The position numbers and the translations under genes are program-made. This document shows, piece after piece, positions 20,365-31,791 of a DNA stretch of 64,000 nucleotides. The stretch comes from Mesorhabditis belari (Eukaryota > Nematoda > Chromadorea > Rhabditida > Rhabditidae), in contig CAUEEP010000923.1 of the NCBI GenBank assembly GCA_958450365.1, forward strand, positions 186,001 to 250,000. Direction: 5' to 3'. Under the pieces are notes generated by a model. That model was not told the origin of the DNA and did not search any database. It worked only from the letters and a program-made list of their open reading frames with translations. Positions within the stretch are counted from its first letter, which is position 1, and every line of letters begins with the position of its first letter.

Positions 20365-23300
20365 ATGGATCATCTGAAAACCTTATCGAAAGATGCTCTA
20401 CGTAAGAGAGTTGGTGAGATTCTCGAAATATTATCAAAAGGAGTAAGAAAAAATAGATTATTAACTTACAAGCAATATCATGCAATGAAATCGGCAGAAC
20501 TCAGAAATTTCATTATGGAACATGAATCTGAAGTCCAAGAAATGATGAAACCGAAAGTAGTTCCAAGTGAATCAAAAGAATTGATAGCGTATGATGATAT
20601 AATCAAAACTTATAATACTTCTAAAACTGGTGTTGTTAAAAACATCAAATATGAAAACAAAACTAAAATCTTCGAGGTTGACAATTTTACTAATCTTATC
20701 GAATCGAACATAGATTTATATTTCGAAAAAGTTTCTAATATAGTTGAAGCTTTTTTACAAGATAAACAAAATAGTGTAATTTCAGATATAGAAAAAGAAA
20801 GTAGTGTTAAAATTCGGTTAACATTAAATTACACAATCATTAGAAATGGTCAGCCTTATCCGGATCAATTTGTTTCTACTAAGCCTAAGTCTTTATGTAT
20901 CAGGGACGACCGTATTGAGTTTTATCAAGAAGCTTGCAAACAGTTAAAAAGTCATATGGAAAACCATGATACTGTGGGTTCTGGATGGTCCATTCATAGT
21001 ATAAATGCGTTACAAGTGGACCAGACTAAATTCGATTCACCAAAAGGAGCTTCATATATAGATCTTCCTAATTGGATTAAAAACAAGCATTGCGTAATTA
21101 ATCCTCAAAATAAAGATGACAAGTGCTTCATGTGGTGTATTTTAGCTCATCTCCATCCTGTTAATAAAGATGCTCATAAAGTTTCTAAATACAAAGACTT
21201 CGTAAATGAATTGAATTTCACAGGATGTACATTTCCGATGTTATTCAAAGATATTAAAACTTTTGAGAAGAATAACGATTTGATAATAAACGTTCTTGGA
21301 ATAAGAAAAACTGAGTTATTTAGAAATGGTGAAAAGATTTGTATTGAGGATATCGATAGACTTCTACCCTCACAGAGAGTAGCTACACCCGAAAACGAAC
21401 ACAAAATCGTTTATCTTCTTTATGTAGAAGACGGTGATAATTGTCATTTCGCATATGTAAAAGATCTAAACAAACTGATGAATAAAAGAGATAAACATCA
21501 GAAGTTCTTTTGTGTTAGGTGTCACGCATTCTATTATGATAAGAAGAAATATATGAGTCATCTAGAAGACTGTGGTTTGAATAAGCCTATGGAAAACAAA
21601 TTAAGTGATAAGAAAATTATAAAGTTCGAAAATCATCAGAGAACCCAAAAGCACAGATATGTTATTTATGCTGATTTCGAATGTAATAATGAACGAATTC
21701 TCGAAAAAGTTGATGAATTCAATGAAAAGAAGAAGTATACAAAAAATATTACAAAGCATATCCCATCAGGATATTGTATAATTGTAGTTGATTCGTTCAC
21801 GAAACTAATTTATGATCTAAAGTTTTATGTCGGACCCGGTGTTGTCTTTAAATTCAATAAAGATATCATTGAAATAAGTCAAAAGATTATGAAACTACCA
21901 GAATCAAAAATAAAAGAGTTGACATCTCGAGAAACTGAAGATTTCGAAAAATGTGAGAAATGTCCTATTTGTGGTAACATTTTTGATTCTGATAAAAGTA
22001 AAAAATGTAAAGATCATGACCATTGGACTGGTGAATATAGAAGCCCATTATGCAAATTATGTAATTTCAAGCTTGAAAGAAACTCTTTCATTCCAGTATT
22101 CTTTCACAATTTGAAAGGCTATGATGCTCATAATATAATTGGAGATCTAGATAGTAATCATTATTTGCACAAAAGAAAAATTCAAATTAAATTGATTCCT
22201 AATAATACTGAAAAATTTATAAGTTTTAGCTATTGGAAGCCTTGGAAACTCGAACAAACGGAAGGGGATCGCTTCTATGAAATTAGATTTCTAGATTCTT
22301 TTGGATTTATGAGTTCTTCTCTAGATTCCCTAAGTAAGAATTTGAAAGATAATCAAATGAATACTTCAAAAGATTTTTACAATCAGTTCTATATTGACGG
22401 TGATAAAGCTTTCAAAATGATGAGAAAGAAAGGTGTTTATCCTTATGAATACATGGATTCATTTGAAAAATTTAAAGAAACCAAATTACCAGATAGAAAG
22501 TGCTTTAATGATAAATTAAATGGCAAGAGGTGTTCGAAGAAAGATTATAATTACGCACAAGAAGTTTGGAAAGAAATGAAATGTAAAAACATGGAAGATT
22601 ATACAATCATCTACATGATTAATGATGTCCTGTTGCTAGCAGATGTCTTCGAAAACTTTCGAAATTTAAGTTTAGACATTTATGGATTAGAACCTTGTTG
22701 GTATTACACTAGTCCTGGGCTATCTTGGGATGCTATGTTGAAAATAACTAAAGTAAACTTAGAAACTATCAGAGATAGAGAAATGTATAATATGATTGAA
22801 AAAGGAATTAGAGGTGGAATGGTTAATGCAATCAAAAGATATGCCAAAGCTGATAATAAGTATATTCACGAAAATAAAAAAATTCCAATGCGCTTAAGAT
22901 CCTGGCTGAAAAGAAGATCACGATACCCAGGTTTCATGAAAAGTTTCATAAAAAAGAATCCTTCATACTTGTTATACCTTGATGCCAATAACTTATATGG
23001 CTGGGCAATGTGTCAAAGGCTACCTACTGGAGGATTCAAATTTGTAAAAGATGACAAAATTGAAAAGTTGAACAAAGGAAATTTAAATAATGATATAAAG
23101 AAATATATAGAACGTCTGAATAAAGCCAACAAAGGTTGTATCCTTGAAGCCGATCTAGAATACCCGAAAAGTCTACATAAACGGCATGATGACTTTCCAT
23201 TGTGTCCACAAAACATTGAGTTTGGAAGTAATGTAAAGAAATTGTGTAATACATTAGGTGACAAAGAAAAATATGTTATTCATCACAAGAACTTATTACA

Positions 23301-24274
23301 ATGCTTGGAGCTTGGAATGAAAATTAAGAAAGTTCATAGAATTATAACTTTCAAAGAGAGTGAATGGCTTGAGAAATATATTAATCTGAACACGAATCTG
23401 CGTAAGCAAGCTAAAAATGAATTTGAAAAAGATTTCTTCAAGTTGATGAATAACTCCATCTTCGGAAAGACTATGGAGAATGTGAGAGGACGAGTTGATG
23501 TTAAAATTGTCTTAGGCGAAAATGATTCGACTATTAAAAGGATTTACGCTCCCAAACCTAATTATAAGAGAAGCATCGTTGTTAACGAAGGACATCTTGT
23601 TCTTGTGGAAATGGAGAAGACTCAGATTGTTCTTGATAAACCGATTTATGTAGGCTTCGCTATACTTGATTTGAGTAAGCATTTGATGTATAATTTCCAC
23701 TATAAAGTAATGCAAAATAAGTATGGATATCGAAAATTAAAGCTAGTTTATCAAGATACAGATAGTTTGATCTACCAAGTTTATACTCAAGACATTTACA
23801 AGGATATTGAAAAAGATCAAACCTTGAAAAATTATTTTGATTTCAGTGAATATCCAGAAGATCATCCTCTCCATTCAGTAGAAAATAAAAAAGTTGTTGG
23901 AAAGATGAAAGACGAATTGAATGGTAAGATTATGACTGAAATAGTAGCAATACGTCCAAAGCAGTATGCGTATAAAACCCTTGATGGTAAAGAACATAAG
24001 AAAAATAAAGGGATAAAGAAAAATGTTGTGAAAAAAAGACATCACATTAAAAGATTATAAGGACAGTCTTTTTAACAAAACCATTGTTCGTAGAAAACAA
24101 TATTGCATTCGAAGTGTCAAGCATCAATTATTTACACAAGAAATAGAGAAAGTTGTGTTTGATAATAGAGATAAATCAACTTTTAATGATGAAGAGAAAG
24201 ATAGTATTAATAATGGCTACAAGCGCATGATTCTTAAAAAAGGGTATAAAACCAAAGCATTTTCGAGCTTCTAG
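20365..24274 (+). CDS. Protein-primed DNA polymerase B, C-terminus frameshifted
   Basis: The frame from 20365 to 24060 encodes 1231 residues. It carries zinc-finger-like cysteines (FCVRCHAFYYDKKKYMSHLE near 390 and CEKCPICG near 530) and the 3'-5' exonuclease motif (YADFECN near 435, FHNLKGYDAHN near 575). It also carries polymerase motifs A (YLDANNLYGWAM near 871), B (NNSIFGKTMENV near 1030) and C (YQDTDSLIY near 1131). It replicates the element from terminal-protein-primed ends. A run of seven A near 24029-24035 shifts the frame. The family's usual last 80 residues are encoded in another frame up to the stop at 24272-24274, which overlaps the protease end by four bases. The break lies beyond all catalytic motifs, so it may be an assembly error or a late lesion. 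Confidence 0.93.
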
Positions 24275-24687
24275 TAATTTAAAGATAGTACTGCTTCCTG
24301 GAAATCTAAACTTTCCAATAACTTTAATAAAAGTAAACAATAATATCCACAGTGATGTGTATTGAATTCTTGAATTTGAAACGTTGAGAGTTCTATTTTT
24401 CTTCTATCTTCTCCTTGTTTCAGGTATGTCATAATTTCTTCAGGAGGATCTAATCCAAAAGAATCAAAGTAAAAAAGTGTATCTTTTATCTTTTTATAAC
24501 AAACCCAATGTGTACCCTTATTTTTTGTAGAGTCAAGATTTACAATTCCAACTTCTCTTGATAGTATCTTTTTCGGTAAAGCATCTCGCATAAAAACACC
24601 TCGGAAATTCTTGATTTTTAGTTGTTTTACAAGGTTTAACAGGTCAATGTTGGTTAGTGCTTTCAGGTCTTTTCGGAAGGTGACCAT
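24271..24687 (-). CDS. Adenain-like cysteine protease
   Basis: This 138-residue maturation protease is of the adenovirus/ULP1 type. The order His60 (THWVCY), Asp75 (FDSFG), Gln106 and Cys113 (HHCGYYC) is that of the family. It would process capsid-related proteins. The start codon lies 23 bp inside the inner edge of the terminal repeat, and the gene converges on the polymerase gene. It is the intact relative of the fragments at 6145 and 27975. Confidence 0.93.
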   Translation of the reverse strand: MVTFRKDLKALTNIDLLNLVKQLKIKNFRGVFMRDALPKKILSREVGIVNLDSTKNKGTHWVCYKKIKDTLFYFDSFGLDPPEEIMTYLKQGEDRRKIELSTFQIQEFNTHHCGYYCLLLLKLLESLDFQEAVLSLNY

Positions 24688-25026
24688 TATTTAATAAGGG
24701 GCTTTTTATTTAAATTCTTTGATTATTTGAACTAACTTTTGAGTAGCGCAATTTATGACTCGTCCGTAAAAATCCGTGATAATTGAAGGTTTTTGAGCTG
24801 TTAGAGCGTCGAAAAACGTGAAAAATCGCGAAAAATGGAAAACACCCTGGGATGGGTGGTTGGTGCGCTAGAAATTTTTTTCTAAACTCACCCAAAAATT
24901 GAAAAACACGTAAAATCATGCTTAAACTTACAAAATTTAGTCATTTTTCGGTGAAAAAGACGTCTTTTTTTGTTTTTTACGAAGAGGGTGAAAGGGTGCG
25001 CTAGCGTGACCCATTATAATACTACT
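24665..25026 (-). repeat. Maverick right terminal inverted repeat
   Basis: This is the reverse complement of 5806-6167. It ends ATAATACTACT directly before the second GGCGCC. Confidence 0.93.
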
Positions 25027-25053
25027 GGCGCCGACTCATTCTCCCCAACCCAA
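25027..25053. mobile_element. Mariner-type element, right end
   Basis: GGCGCCGACTCATTCTCCCC and AACCCAA close the split element that starts at 5307. The TA target duplication is at 25054-25055. The same 27 bp recur at 28458-28484. Confidence 0.9.
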
Positions 25054-25075
25054 TAGAAAAATGATGTCAAGATGA

Positions 25076-25553
25076 ATGGCTTTATTTTTCGATATAGCAA
25101 TTGGTACTTTAATTTGCTCTTGTCAAGCATTTGCTAGAAAGTTTTCCAAAAAAAGTGTTTCCATAATTCACGGTATTATTGAGGTATGGTCTTGGAACGA
25201 TGCCTCACAATGGGATTATGAGAAATGGGCAAAACAGGAGCCCATTGATGGAAATCATTGTGCAATGCTTTCTATGAAAGGTGAAAGATGTCAAATCTTT
25301 GAAAGATGTCAAATTTCAATAAGATACAATAATGCAGAAGTAATTGACATCAATTTCGGATCAAAATTGGCACAGCATGGATTGCGCGGAGGATCGAGCG
25401 GCGTTTCTCTGTGCGATTCCCGCGACTCCGACCACACAAAATGCGATCACATCGACAAGTGCATCTTTGAAGATTATTTTAAGCAAAGAATATCTATAAA
25501 TGTTTAAGATTGACTCTAGTAGCCACTCTAGTAGCCTCTCTAGTTGATAGAAT
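25076..25553 (+). pseudogene. C-type lectin 5' fragment (duplicate flank)
   Basis: This is the same sequence as 28507-28985: a signal-like start (MALFFDIAIGTLICSCQAFA) and half a lectin domain (WSWNDASQWDYEKWAKQEP). The copy stops at 25553, where inverted Maverick sequence begins. Its intron acceptor reads TTTCGG at about 25360 where the intact copy has TTTCAG, so it could not be spliced normally. It is dead. Confidence 0.85.
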
Positions 25554-25555
25554 AT

Positions 25556-25820
25556 CTTCGACGAATATTGCGTCCAACAACTCAAGGAGTACGATGGAAA
25601 GAAGCTTGTCTCAGTGACCAAGGAAGGCCTTGAGCTGCCCGAGTCGGACGAAGAGAAAAGAAGTTTGAAGGAGAACAAGGTGGGATAATTATCCATTAGT
25701 GTATAGTTTATTTGTGTATTCTACTTGCAGCAAGTTAAAGTCGCTTTTTAGGTGAAGTTCGAAGGGCTTTGCAAGTACATCAAGGACGTGCTCGAAAAGA
25801 AAGTCGAGAAAGTCTTCCTT
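25556..25820 (+). pseudogene. HSP90 fragment in the inverted copy
   Basis: It encodes [20 protein letters not shown] and part of the next exon. A lost and a gained A near 25655-25670 shift about five codons. It starts abruptly at 25556, which is the breakpoint of the rearrangement. Confidence 0.85.
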
Positions 25821-26321
25821 TTTTCTTCCTCACTTTGACCGAGCACAATCACACATTTGCTCCAGTTGAACTAGGCGCACGCGACGCGACACGCAAACGC
25901 GTTGGGCTAGAGTGGAAGGGTGATGAGAGTGACGCGTCTGTGAGCAGAGACGCAGAGGAAGGCGAGAAACTGGCAACATCGCATTCTTCCATTAACTTTT
26001 GTGAATAGGAAAGAGACTTCCTTTTCTTCTGTAGTTTGCGTTGATTTCGTGATTTCCCATCCGTGATTATCATTGTTATTTTCTCCTTAACTTTGAGTTT
26101 GTTAACAACTTCTCCGTATATTATTGTCTGGCGTAATGTCTCAGTTTTTCAAAAGGATTTTAGCTAGCCAAGTTTTCCGAAAAGTGAAGCTTATTTTTGT
26201 ACTTATATTGAGATGGTATTGGATAAACATATTTTCATCCAAATCCTCACATCGACGACTTCGTATTAAAACTGTTTTATTTATTCAATTTACTTATTTC
26301 ATTAATTCTTTGGTTTTAGAA

Positions 26322-27890
26322 ATGGTCAAGATTACTATTCGTTTGGTCGGCGATGAGAATGATAAATTATTCAAGCGTATTGAGTTGGATCCACAGGTTT
26401 TTACTTTTATGGTTGATAATAATTGATTTTATGTTAATTTCAGATTCATGTCGATGACCTGGTGAAGGAGATTACGACTGTGACGAATATTCCATCCAAA
26501 TTTCAACAAGTCCAATTCCGTGGTGAAAAACTACCCGTTGTTGAGCGTCCTCTTCAAGACATCAAGTTTGGCGAAGAAATTATAGTGGTAAGTTGAATTT
26601 TTATATTTTTATTTGATTAATTGACTTATAAACTAATATTTAAATATAAGCTAATGACTAGCACCGCGAACTTTTTCTAAAGTTATGTAGTAGTTTTAGA
26701 ATATTTAAAATTATTTTAAAATTTTATTTTAGATTTGAGATTATGTGAAATATTTTACTATATTTTTTGCTTGATTTTAGAAGCATTCTATGGCCAACAA
26801 CTGGACAGCATTTTTCACACTCTTTGAAGCAGCTCGGCAAGCATTGGCAACAAAGCAAATTAAGGACGTCGAACGGAATGTGGATCTTGCAATACAACAG
26901 CTAAAACCATTAGTGGAAGCAAAGTTTTTGGTCACGTTCCCGAATTTCGTTGAACCATACCGACAATTCACTGCAAATTTTTCGCGTTATATGGACCAGG
27001 AATATCGATATATTGAATTTGCGGTCCATGATTACTTCTCAAAGATTTTTCTTGACGATGCTGAACTACCAACACTCGATATCAAATGTGAAAAGAAGTC
27101 ACCAGATGAAAGTTTTAATATTAATTATAATTGTATAATATTCTCTTTAGGGTGGCTTGATCTGCAATGTTTTGCGAAATGGAAGCTTACTTGGAAAATA
27201 TTATGTGAAAGAGCACATAGGCCTTTCTAATTGGCAGCATGCAGATCTTCGTGAAATTTTCATTTACAAACTGTTCGAATTGATACAAGTGGGGCCGGAA
27301 GTGCATTTCATACCAAATACACACTACTCTGGTTTGGGACTTTACATCGGAACTAAAGAAGGTAAGTTTTCCAAATTTTTAGCTTCATATAATTATTTAT
27401 GTTTTAGTTGTTGGCTTTCGTCGAGCAGACACCGAAGGATTGGAGATAAGCAACGAACTGTACGCTCAGCGCGATTTGCTTCGACGTGTCTTGTGTGTGA
27501 AGGATCTCCATTCAAAAAATTATGGTGTCGATGATAAAGGGAAACTCAGCATCGTTGATTTCCAGGTATGATTGAAAGATTTTATATTATCACTTTTCTA
27601 ATTAATTCATTTTTTAGATTAACGGTTCTGTTGATTCCGCCGCGGTGCTCAAGTATTTGGATGGCTACAAAGGCTGGAAAGGAAGCAAAGAATTGCGTAT
27701 TCAGACAGCAAAAGACTACATTAAATCGTGGAATCTCCTGAATGCGTTCGAACGAGCAAATGCAGCAATCGTCAAACAAAAAGAACTTTTTAAAAAGCAT
27801 TGTATTACCTATAAACCAAGTAGAAACTTTGATGAATACTTGTGCCTAATTAAGAATAATCTGAATGTTTTGGTAGAACGTTTAGGATAA
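26322..27890 (+). pseudogene. Ubiquitin-like/kinase gene, second copy, frameshifted
   Basis: The exons correspond to those of the gene at 6372-7973: 26322-26396, 26444-26587, 26781-27111, 27151-27361, 27408-27565 and 27618-27890. The first two encode a ubiquitin-like domain (residues 1-73, DLVKEITTVTNIPSKFQQVQ) that differs from the other copy at about 40 % of positions. The remaining exons and introns, and the upstream spacer, are almost identical. At the end of exon 3, 14 bp are missing between two AAG words, so the kinase exons fall out of frame and reading ends near 27230. Unless splicing differs, only a ubiquitin-like protein with the helical part can be made. All kinase residues downstream are still intact. 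Confidence 0.8.
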
Positions 27891-27974
27891 CTTTGGTTTT
27901 TATTGTTTGATTTTATTGATTTGACATTTGTGCTTAAAGAAAATTTCGATATTTAATGATAAATTTGTATGAAT

Positions 27975-28118
27975 ATTCTATTTCTTCTATTTCTTTTATC
28001 TTTTCTGGTAAAGTATCGCGCATGAAAACGCCTCGAAAGTTTCGAATTTTTAGTTGATTTACTAATGCTTCTAGATCCAAGTTGGTTAGCGCAGTGAGGT
28101 CTTTTCGGAAGGTGACCA
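27975..28118 (-). pseudogene. Protease N-terminal fragment, inverted copy
   Basis: This is the same fragment as 6145-6290, with a small duplication (GAAATAGAA) at its inner end. No catalytic residue is encoded. Confidence 0.75.
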
Positions 28119-28457
28119 TTATTTAATAAGGGGCTTTTTATTTAAATTCTTTGATTATTTGAACTAACTTTTGAGTAGCGCAATTTATGACTCGTCCGTA
28201 AAAATCCGTGATAATTGAAGGTTTTTGAGCTGTTAGAGCGTCGAAAAACGTGAAAAATCGCGAAAAATGGAAAACACCCTGGGATGGGTGGTTGGTGCGC
28301 TAGAAATTTTTTTCTAAACTCACCCAAAAATTGAAAAACACGTAAAATCATGCTTAAACTTACAAAATTTAGTCATTTTTCGGTGAAAAAGACGTCTTTT
28401 TTGTTTTTTACGAAGAGGGTGAAAGGGTGCGCTAGCGTGACCCATTATAATACTACT
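28096..28457 (-). repeat. Third copy of the Maverick terminal repeat
   Basis: It matches 24665-25026 except for one T fewer in a homopolymer at about 28396-28401, and is followed by GGCGCC at 28458-28463. Confidence 0.9.
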
Positions 28458-28506
28458 GGCGCCGACTCATTCTCCCCAACCCAATAGAAAAATGATGTCA
28501 AGATGA

Positions 28507-30039
28507 ATGGCTTTATTTTTCGATATAGCAATTGGTACTTTAATTTGCTCTTGTCAAGCATTTGCTAGAAAGTTTTCCAAAAAAAGTGTTTCCATAATTC
28601 ACGGTATTATTGAGGTATGGTCTTGGAACGATGCCTCACAATGGGATTATGAGAAATGGGCAAAACAGGAGCCCATTGATGGAAATCATTGTGCAATGCT
28701 TTCTATGAAAGGTGAAAGATGTCAAATCTTTGAAAGATGTCAAATTTCAATAAGATACAATAATGCAGAAGTAATTGACATCAATTTCAGATCAAAATTG
28801 GCACAGCATGGATTGCGCGGAGGATCGAGCGGCGTTTCTCTGTGCGATTCCCGCGACTCCGACCACACAAAATGCGATCACATCGACAAGTGCATCTTTG
28901 AAGATTATTTTAAGCAAAGAATATCTATAAATGTTTAAGATTGACTCTAGTAGCCACTCTAGTAGCCTCTCTAGTTGATAGAATAAGTGTTCCAGCCGTT
29001 TCACCAAAGCAATGCCCACCGAGTTGGACTTATTTTGAAAAAACGAACGCTTGTTATTATGTAAGTGGATAAAGATAAAAGTATAAAGAGCTATGCCGGC
29101 TTACGGTAACTGGGATATGCTTTAGAATGCTTTAAAATGCTTTAAAATGCTTTAAAATGCTTTAGAATGCTTTAGAATGCTTTAGAATGCTTTAGAATGC
29201 TTTAGAATGCTTTAGAATGCTTTAGAATGCTTTAGAATGCTTTAGAATGCTTTACACAAGTCATCAAGTTCACATGTTTTTAGATTGGAGCAAATATGAC
29301 ATGGACAGACGGGGAATCGTATTGTCGAACTCAGAAATCTCACTTGGCGTCAGTGCACAGCGAAGAAGAGAATCTTTTCATTTATTGTAGTGGAAATGAT
29401 TTGATTCTTTGATCGAATTGTTTAGCTTTAAAATACACAAAGAATTGCGATGTGGTGGCGAACGATTGGATCAGTATCACGCTGCTTGGCTCGTATCGGT
29501 TTCCCTATCTATCTAATAATAAGTTCAACCATTTTCAGGGATTATCACGATCAAACTTGGCTTTGGAGTGATGGAACGGCGTTTGATTATACGCCGGATC
29601 TGTGCAATGACGAGTTTGGACAACATTTTATGGTAAGGAGTTGATTAGGGAGTTCTTTTTAAGGTTAAAGACCTCCACAAAAGCTTTGTTCCTTAGCTTG
29701 CTGCTTGCTTGGGCTTAGGCCTAGCTGGCTTCTTGCGTGGCTTGAGTCCTAGGCTTTGGTTGGGACAACAGACAACAAAAGCTTTGTTCCTTAGCCTGGG
29801 GTGACTTCTACTTGCTTGGGCCTAGCTCGAGTTCTAGGCTCCCATTGTGTCCCATTGTGATGTCCATCACTTCTCACAATCAGTTCTAAATATCGCATTT
29901 CGTCTCACAATCAGTTAATATCGAATTTCCGATTGACAACACGAAATGTTCAATGTGCGCGAATGGAACGTGGTTCTCTCCATTGATGGACTACGACAAT
30001 AGCATTTATCCGTTCTTTGCCTGTAAATTACAGCTCTAA
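28507..30039 (+). CDS. C-type lectin, one and a half domains
   Basis: The first part has a signal-like N-terminus and the second half of a C-type lectin domain: WSWNDASQWDYEKWAKQEP, then after an intron (28707-28788, TTTCAG acceptor) NWHSMDCAEDRAAFLC. A Thr/Ser-rich linker follows. A second domain begins with CPPSWTYFEKTNACYY (about 28987-29060). It continues with WTDGESYCRTQKSHLASVHS (from 29284), an exon near 29442-29492, DQTWLWSDGTAFDYTPDLC (29538-29632), and the last exon 29915-30039 ending CKLQL. Such secreted lectins bind sugars and are often immune genes in nematodes. The first half of domain 1 is missing, and the mariner end lies only 22 bp before the ATG, so the insertion may have removed the real 5' part. 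Exon edges are tentative. Confidence 0.6.
29119..29258 (+). repeat. 10-bp tandem repeat in a lectin intron
   Basis: The unit TGCTTTAGAA (TGCTTTAAAA in the first copies) repeats about 14 times. Confidence 0.9.
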
Positions 30040-30520
30040 AAAAAGAGTTACAAAGAGAATAAATGTATTAGTTTATTTTTAAAAACATTACAAAGCAAAT
30101 TGGGAACGTTTTAAAAGGTTTGGGTTTTTTAAACACATGAGTTATTGTAGGTTATTGGGTTGTTAAGTTGGAAATTGTTGGAAATAAGTTAAGTGATCTA
30201 TTTTTTTCCATTAAAACTCTGAAAATGTAAATAACTCGGGAATTAATCGCTGATAAGTGAATAGAGGGGATTGTTATTGTTATCAGGATTGTTATCAATT
30301 TGCACAAAATGACTCGTTTGCTGTTACCGAATTTGTTAATATTTTTTTCCTGTTTTCATTCTGTCGAGGAAAACAATTAACATTGCTGCATGGTCATCTT
30401 CGTCATTTGATGCTTTAGAAGTTTCTTTGCTTTAGGAATTTGATACTGTGTTTCTTTAAAAACACAGTATCAACCTGGTGCATGCTAATTTACGTTTTGT
30501 ATGGGAATGAAAAACCTTTT
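30040..30520. other. Intergenic, with a 14-bp-arm hairpin
   Basis: AT-rich DNA with no gene seen. TTGATACTGTGTTT and AAACACAGTATCAA form an inverted repeat at 30440-30473, just before the long direct repeat starts. Confidence 0.6.
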
Positions 30521-30571
30521 CATCGAAAAAAACAAAAATTAACATTAACAAATTTATTCTCTAGATTGCTT

Positions 30572-30990
30572 TCAAGAATTTGATTTCTCGAAAATATTTT
30601 GCTTCTCGAAAATATCTCCATTGGCGGCTGCACAAGCTGTCGATGAAGCTTGGGATTGGTTGGGAAGCTGTCGATGGTGGCCAGATACGCAGAATCGAGC
30701 CCAAGCTTTCTGGAGTGATTTTTTCAATGAATCAATGCTTGATTGTGCTTTTGAGTAGGCTTTTGCTTCGAGAACACTCCAGACTGAGTAATCCATCGGA
30801 TTTAAACCTGGCCTTGATGGTGGCCACTGCTAAAGCTGAGGAAATCCGCGAAGTTTCGTTCACACCAGTCTTGGACAATCCGGGCTTCTTGGGCAGGTGC
30901 CCCAATCCGCTGAAAGCATCAAATTTTGTTTCCGAAGTGGTTTTGTGCCCAAGGCAGCACTTCCTGCTTCAAACTATCCAGATAAATAAG
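30572..30990 (-). pseudogene. Tc1-like transposase relic
   Basis: The better of the two copies. The DD34E-type C-terminal part is readable (MDYSVWSVLEAKAYSK and SLKKSLQKAWA), but upstream frames are broken by stops. Confidence 0.7.
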
Positions 30991-31791
30991 AGCAAAGCGC
31001 GGTAAACAGCAAACCGCTTTGTTTGTTGCCTTAAATGAAGATCCTCGAAAGACTTTACATGAATTGGCAGAGAAGCTTCGAGTATCCCATATGGGGACCA
31101 ATCATCTCCATGTCCTTGGCTTTACTTCAAAATTTGGCTTGGATGTTCCCATACATTGACCGACGCCCAGAGATTGAGCCAGATTTCTATCAGTGCAGCT
31201 CCAGATATAATCCATATCTCGAGATATCTTCTTGCTACGTATTGTGACAGGGGATAAAAATGGGTACTTACTGTGAACTTTCGGAGGAAACGTCAATGAG
31301 TGGGAGTCAGAGCAACACCCGAATTGCACCAGAAGAAGTTTATGCTCTCGGTTTTCTGGGATATGGAAGAATTGATCTGGAGTTTCTGGATAGTAAGACA
31401 ACACTTAACTCTACTAAATACATTCAACAGCTCGATGAACATATCCACAGCTTTGGCCACTGATAGGCCTCATAAGTCAAAAATCATCCTTCTATATGAC
31501 AACGCGCGCTCTCATGTTTCTTCAATGACTCGGGAAAAGCTGAAGATCCTTGGCTGGGAAGTTTTGATCCATTCTCCTTATAATCCAAACCTTGTCCCAT
31601 CAGATTATTATTTATTCCGGTCAATGAGCAACGCTCTCGTTGGACAGGATTTTGATCCCGAAGATTGGGTCAAAAAGTTGTTGATGGACTTTTACGCCCC
31701 GAAGTCTAAGACTTTTTACGAGAAGAGGATTCGGGAATTGCCAGAAAAATGGGAAAAGATTATCAAAAACAATGGACAATATTTGGACTAA
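30985..31791 (+). pseudogene. Mariner transposase relic
   Basis: This carries the same protein pieces as the copy at 430-1300, with the catalytic DNARSHVSSMTREKLKILGW stretch and the C-terminal LPEKWEKIIKNNGQYLD end in one frame of 163 codons. The N-terminal half is in other frames. It is dead but less decayed than copy A. Confidence 0.8.

Larger units (their letters stand above)
25556..28457 (-). repeat. Inverted copy of the Maverick left arm
   Basis: This matches the reverse complement of about 5806-8718 and holds, in order, the HSP90 tail, the spacer, the kinase gene, the protease fragment and the terminal repeat. It is nearly identical except for the two ubiquitin-like exons and a few small indels. 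It ends at the same AGTAG terminus and is followed by GGCGCC and the host flank. Confidence 0.93.
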
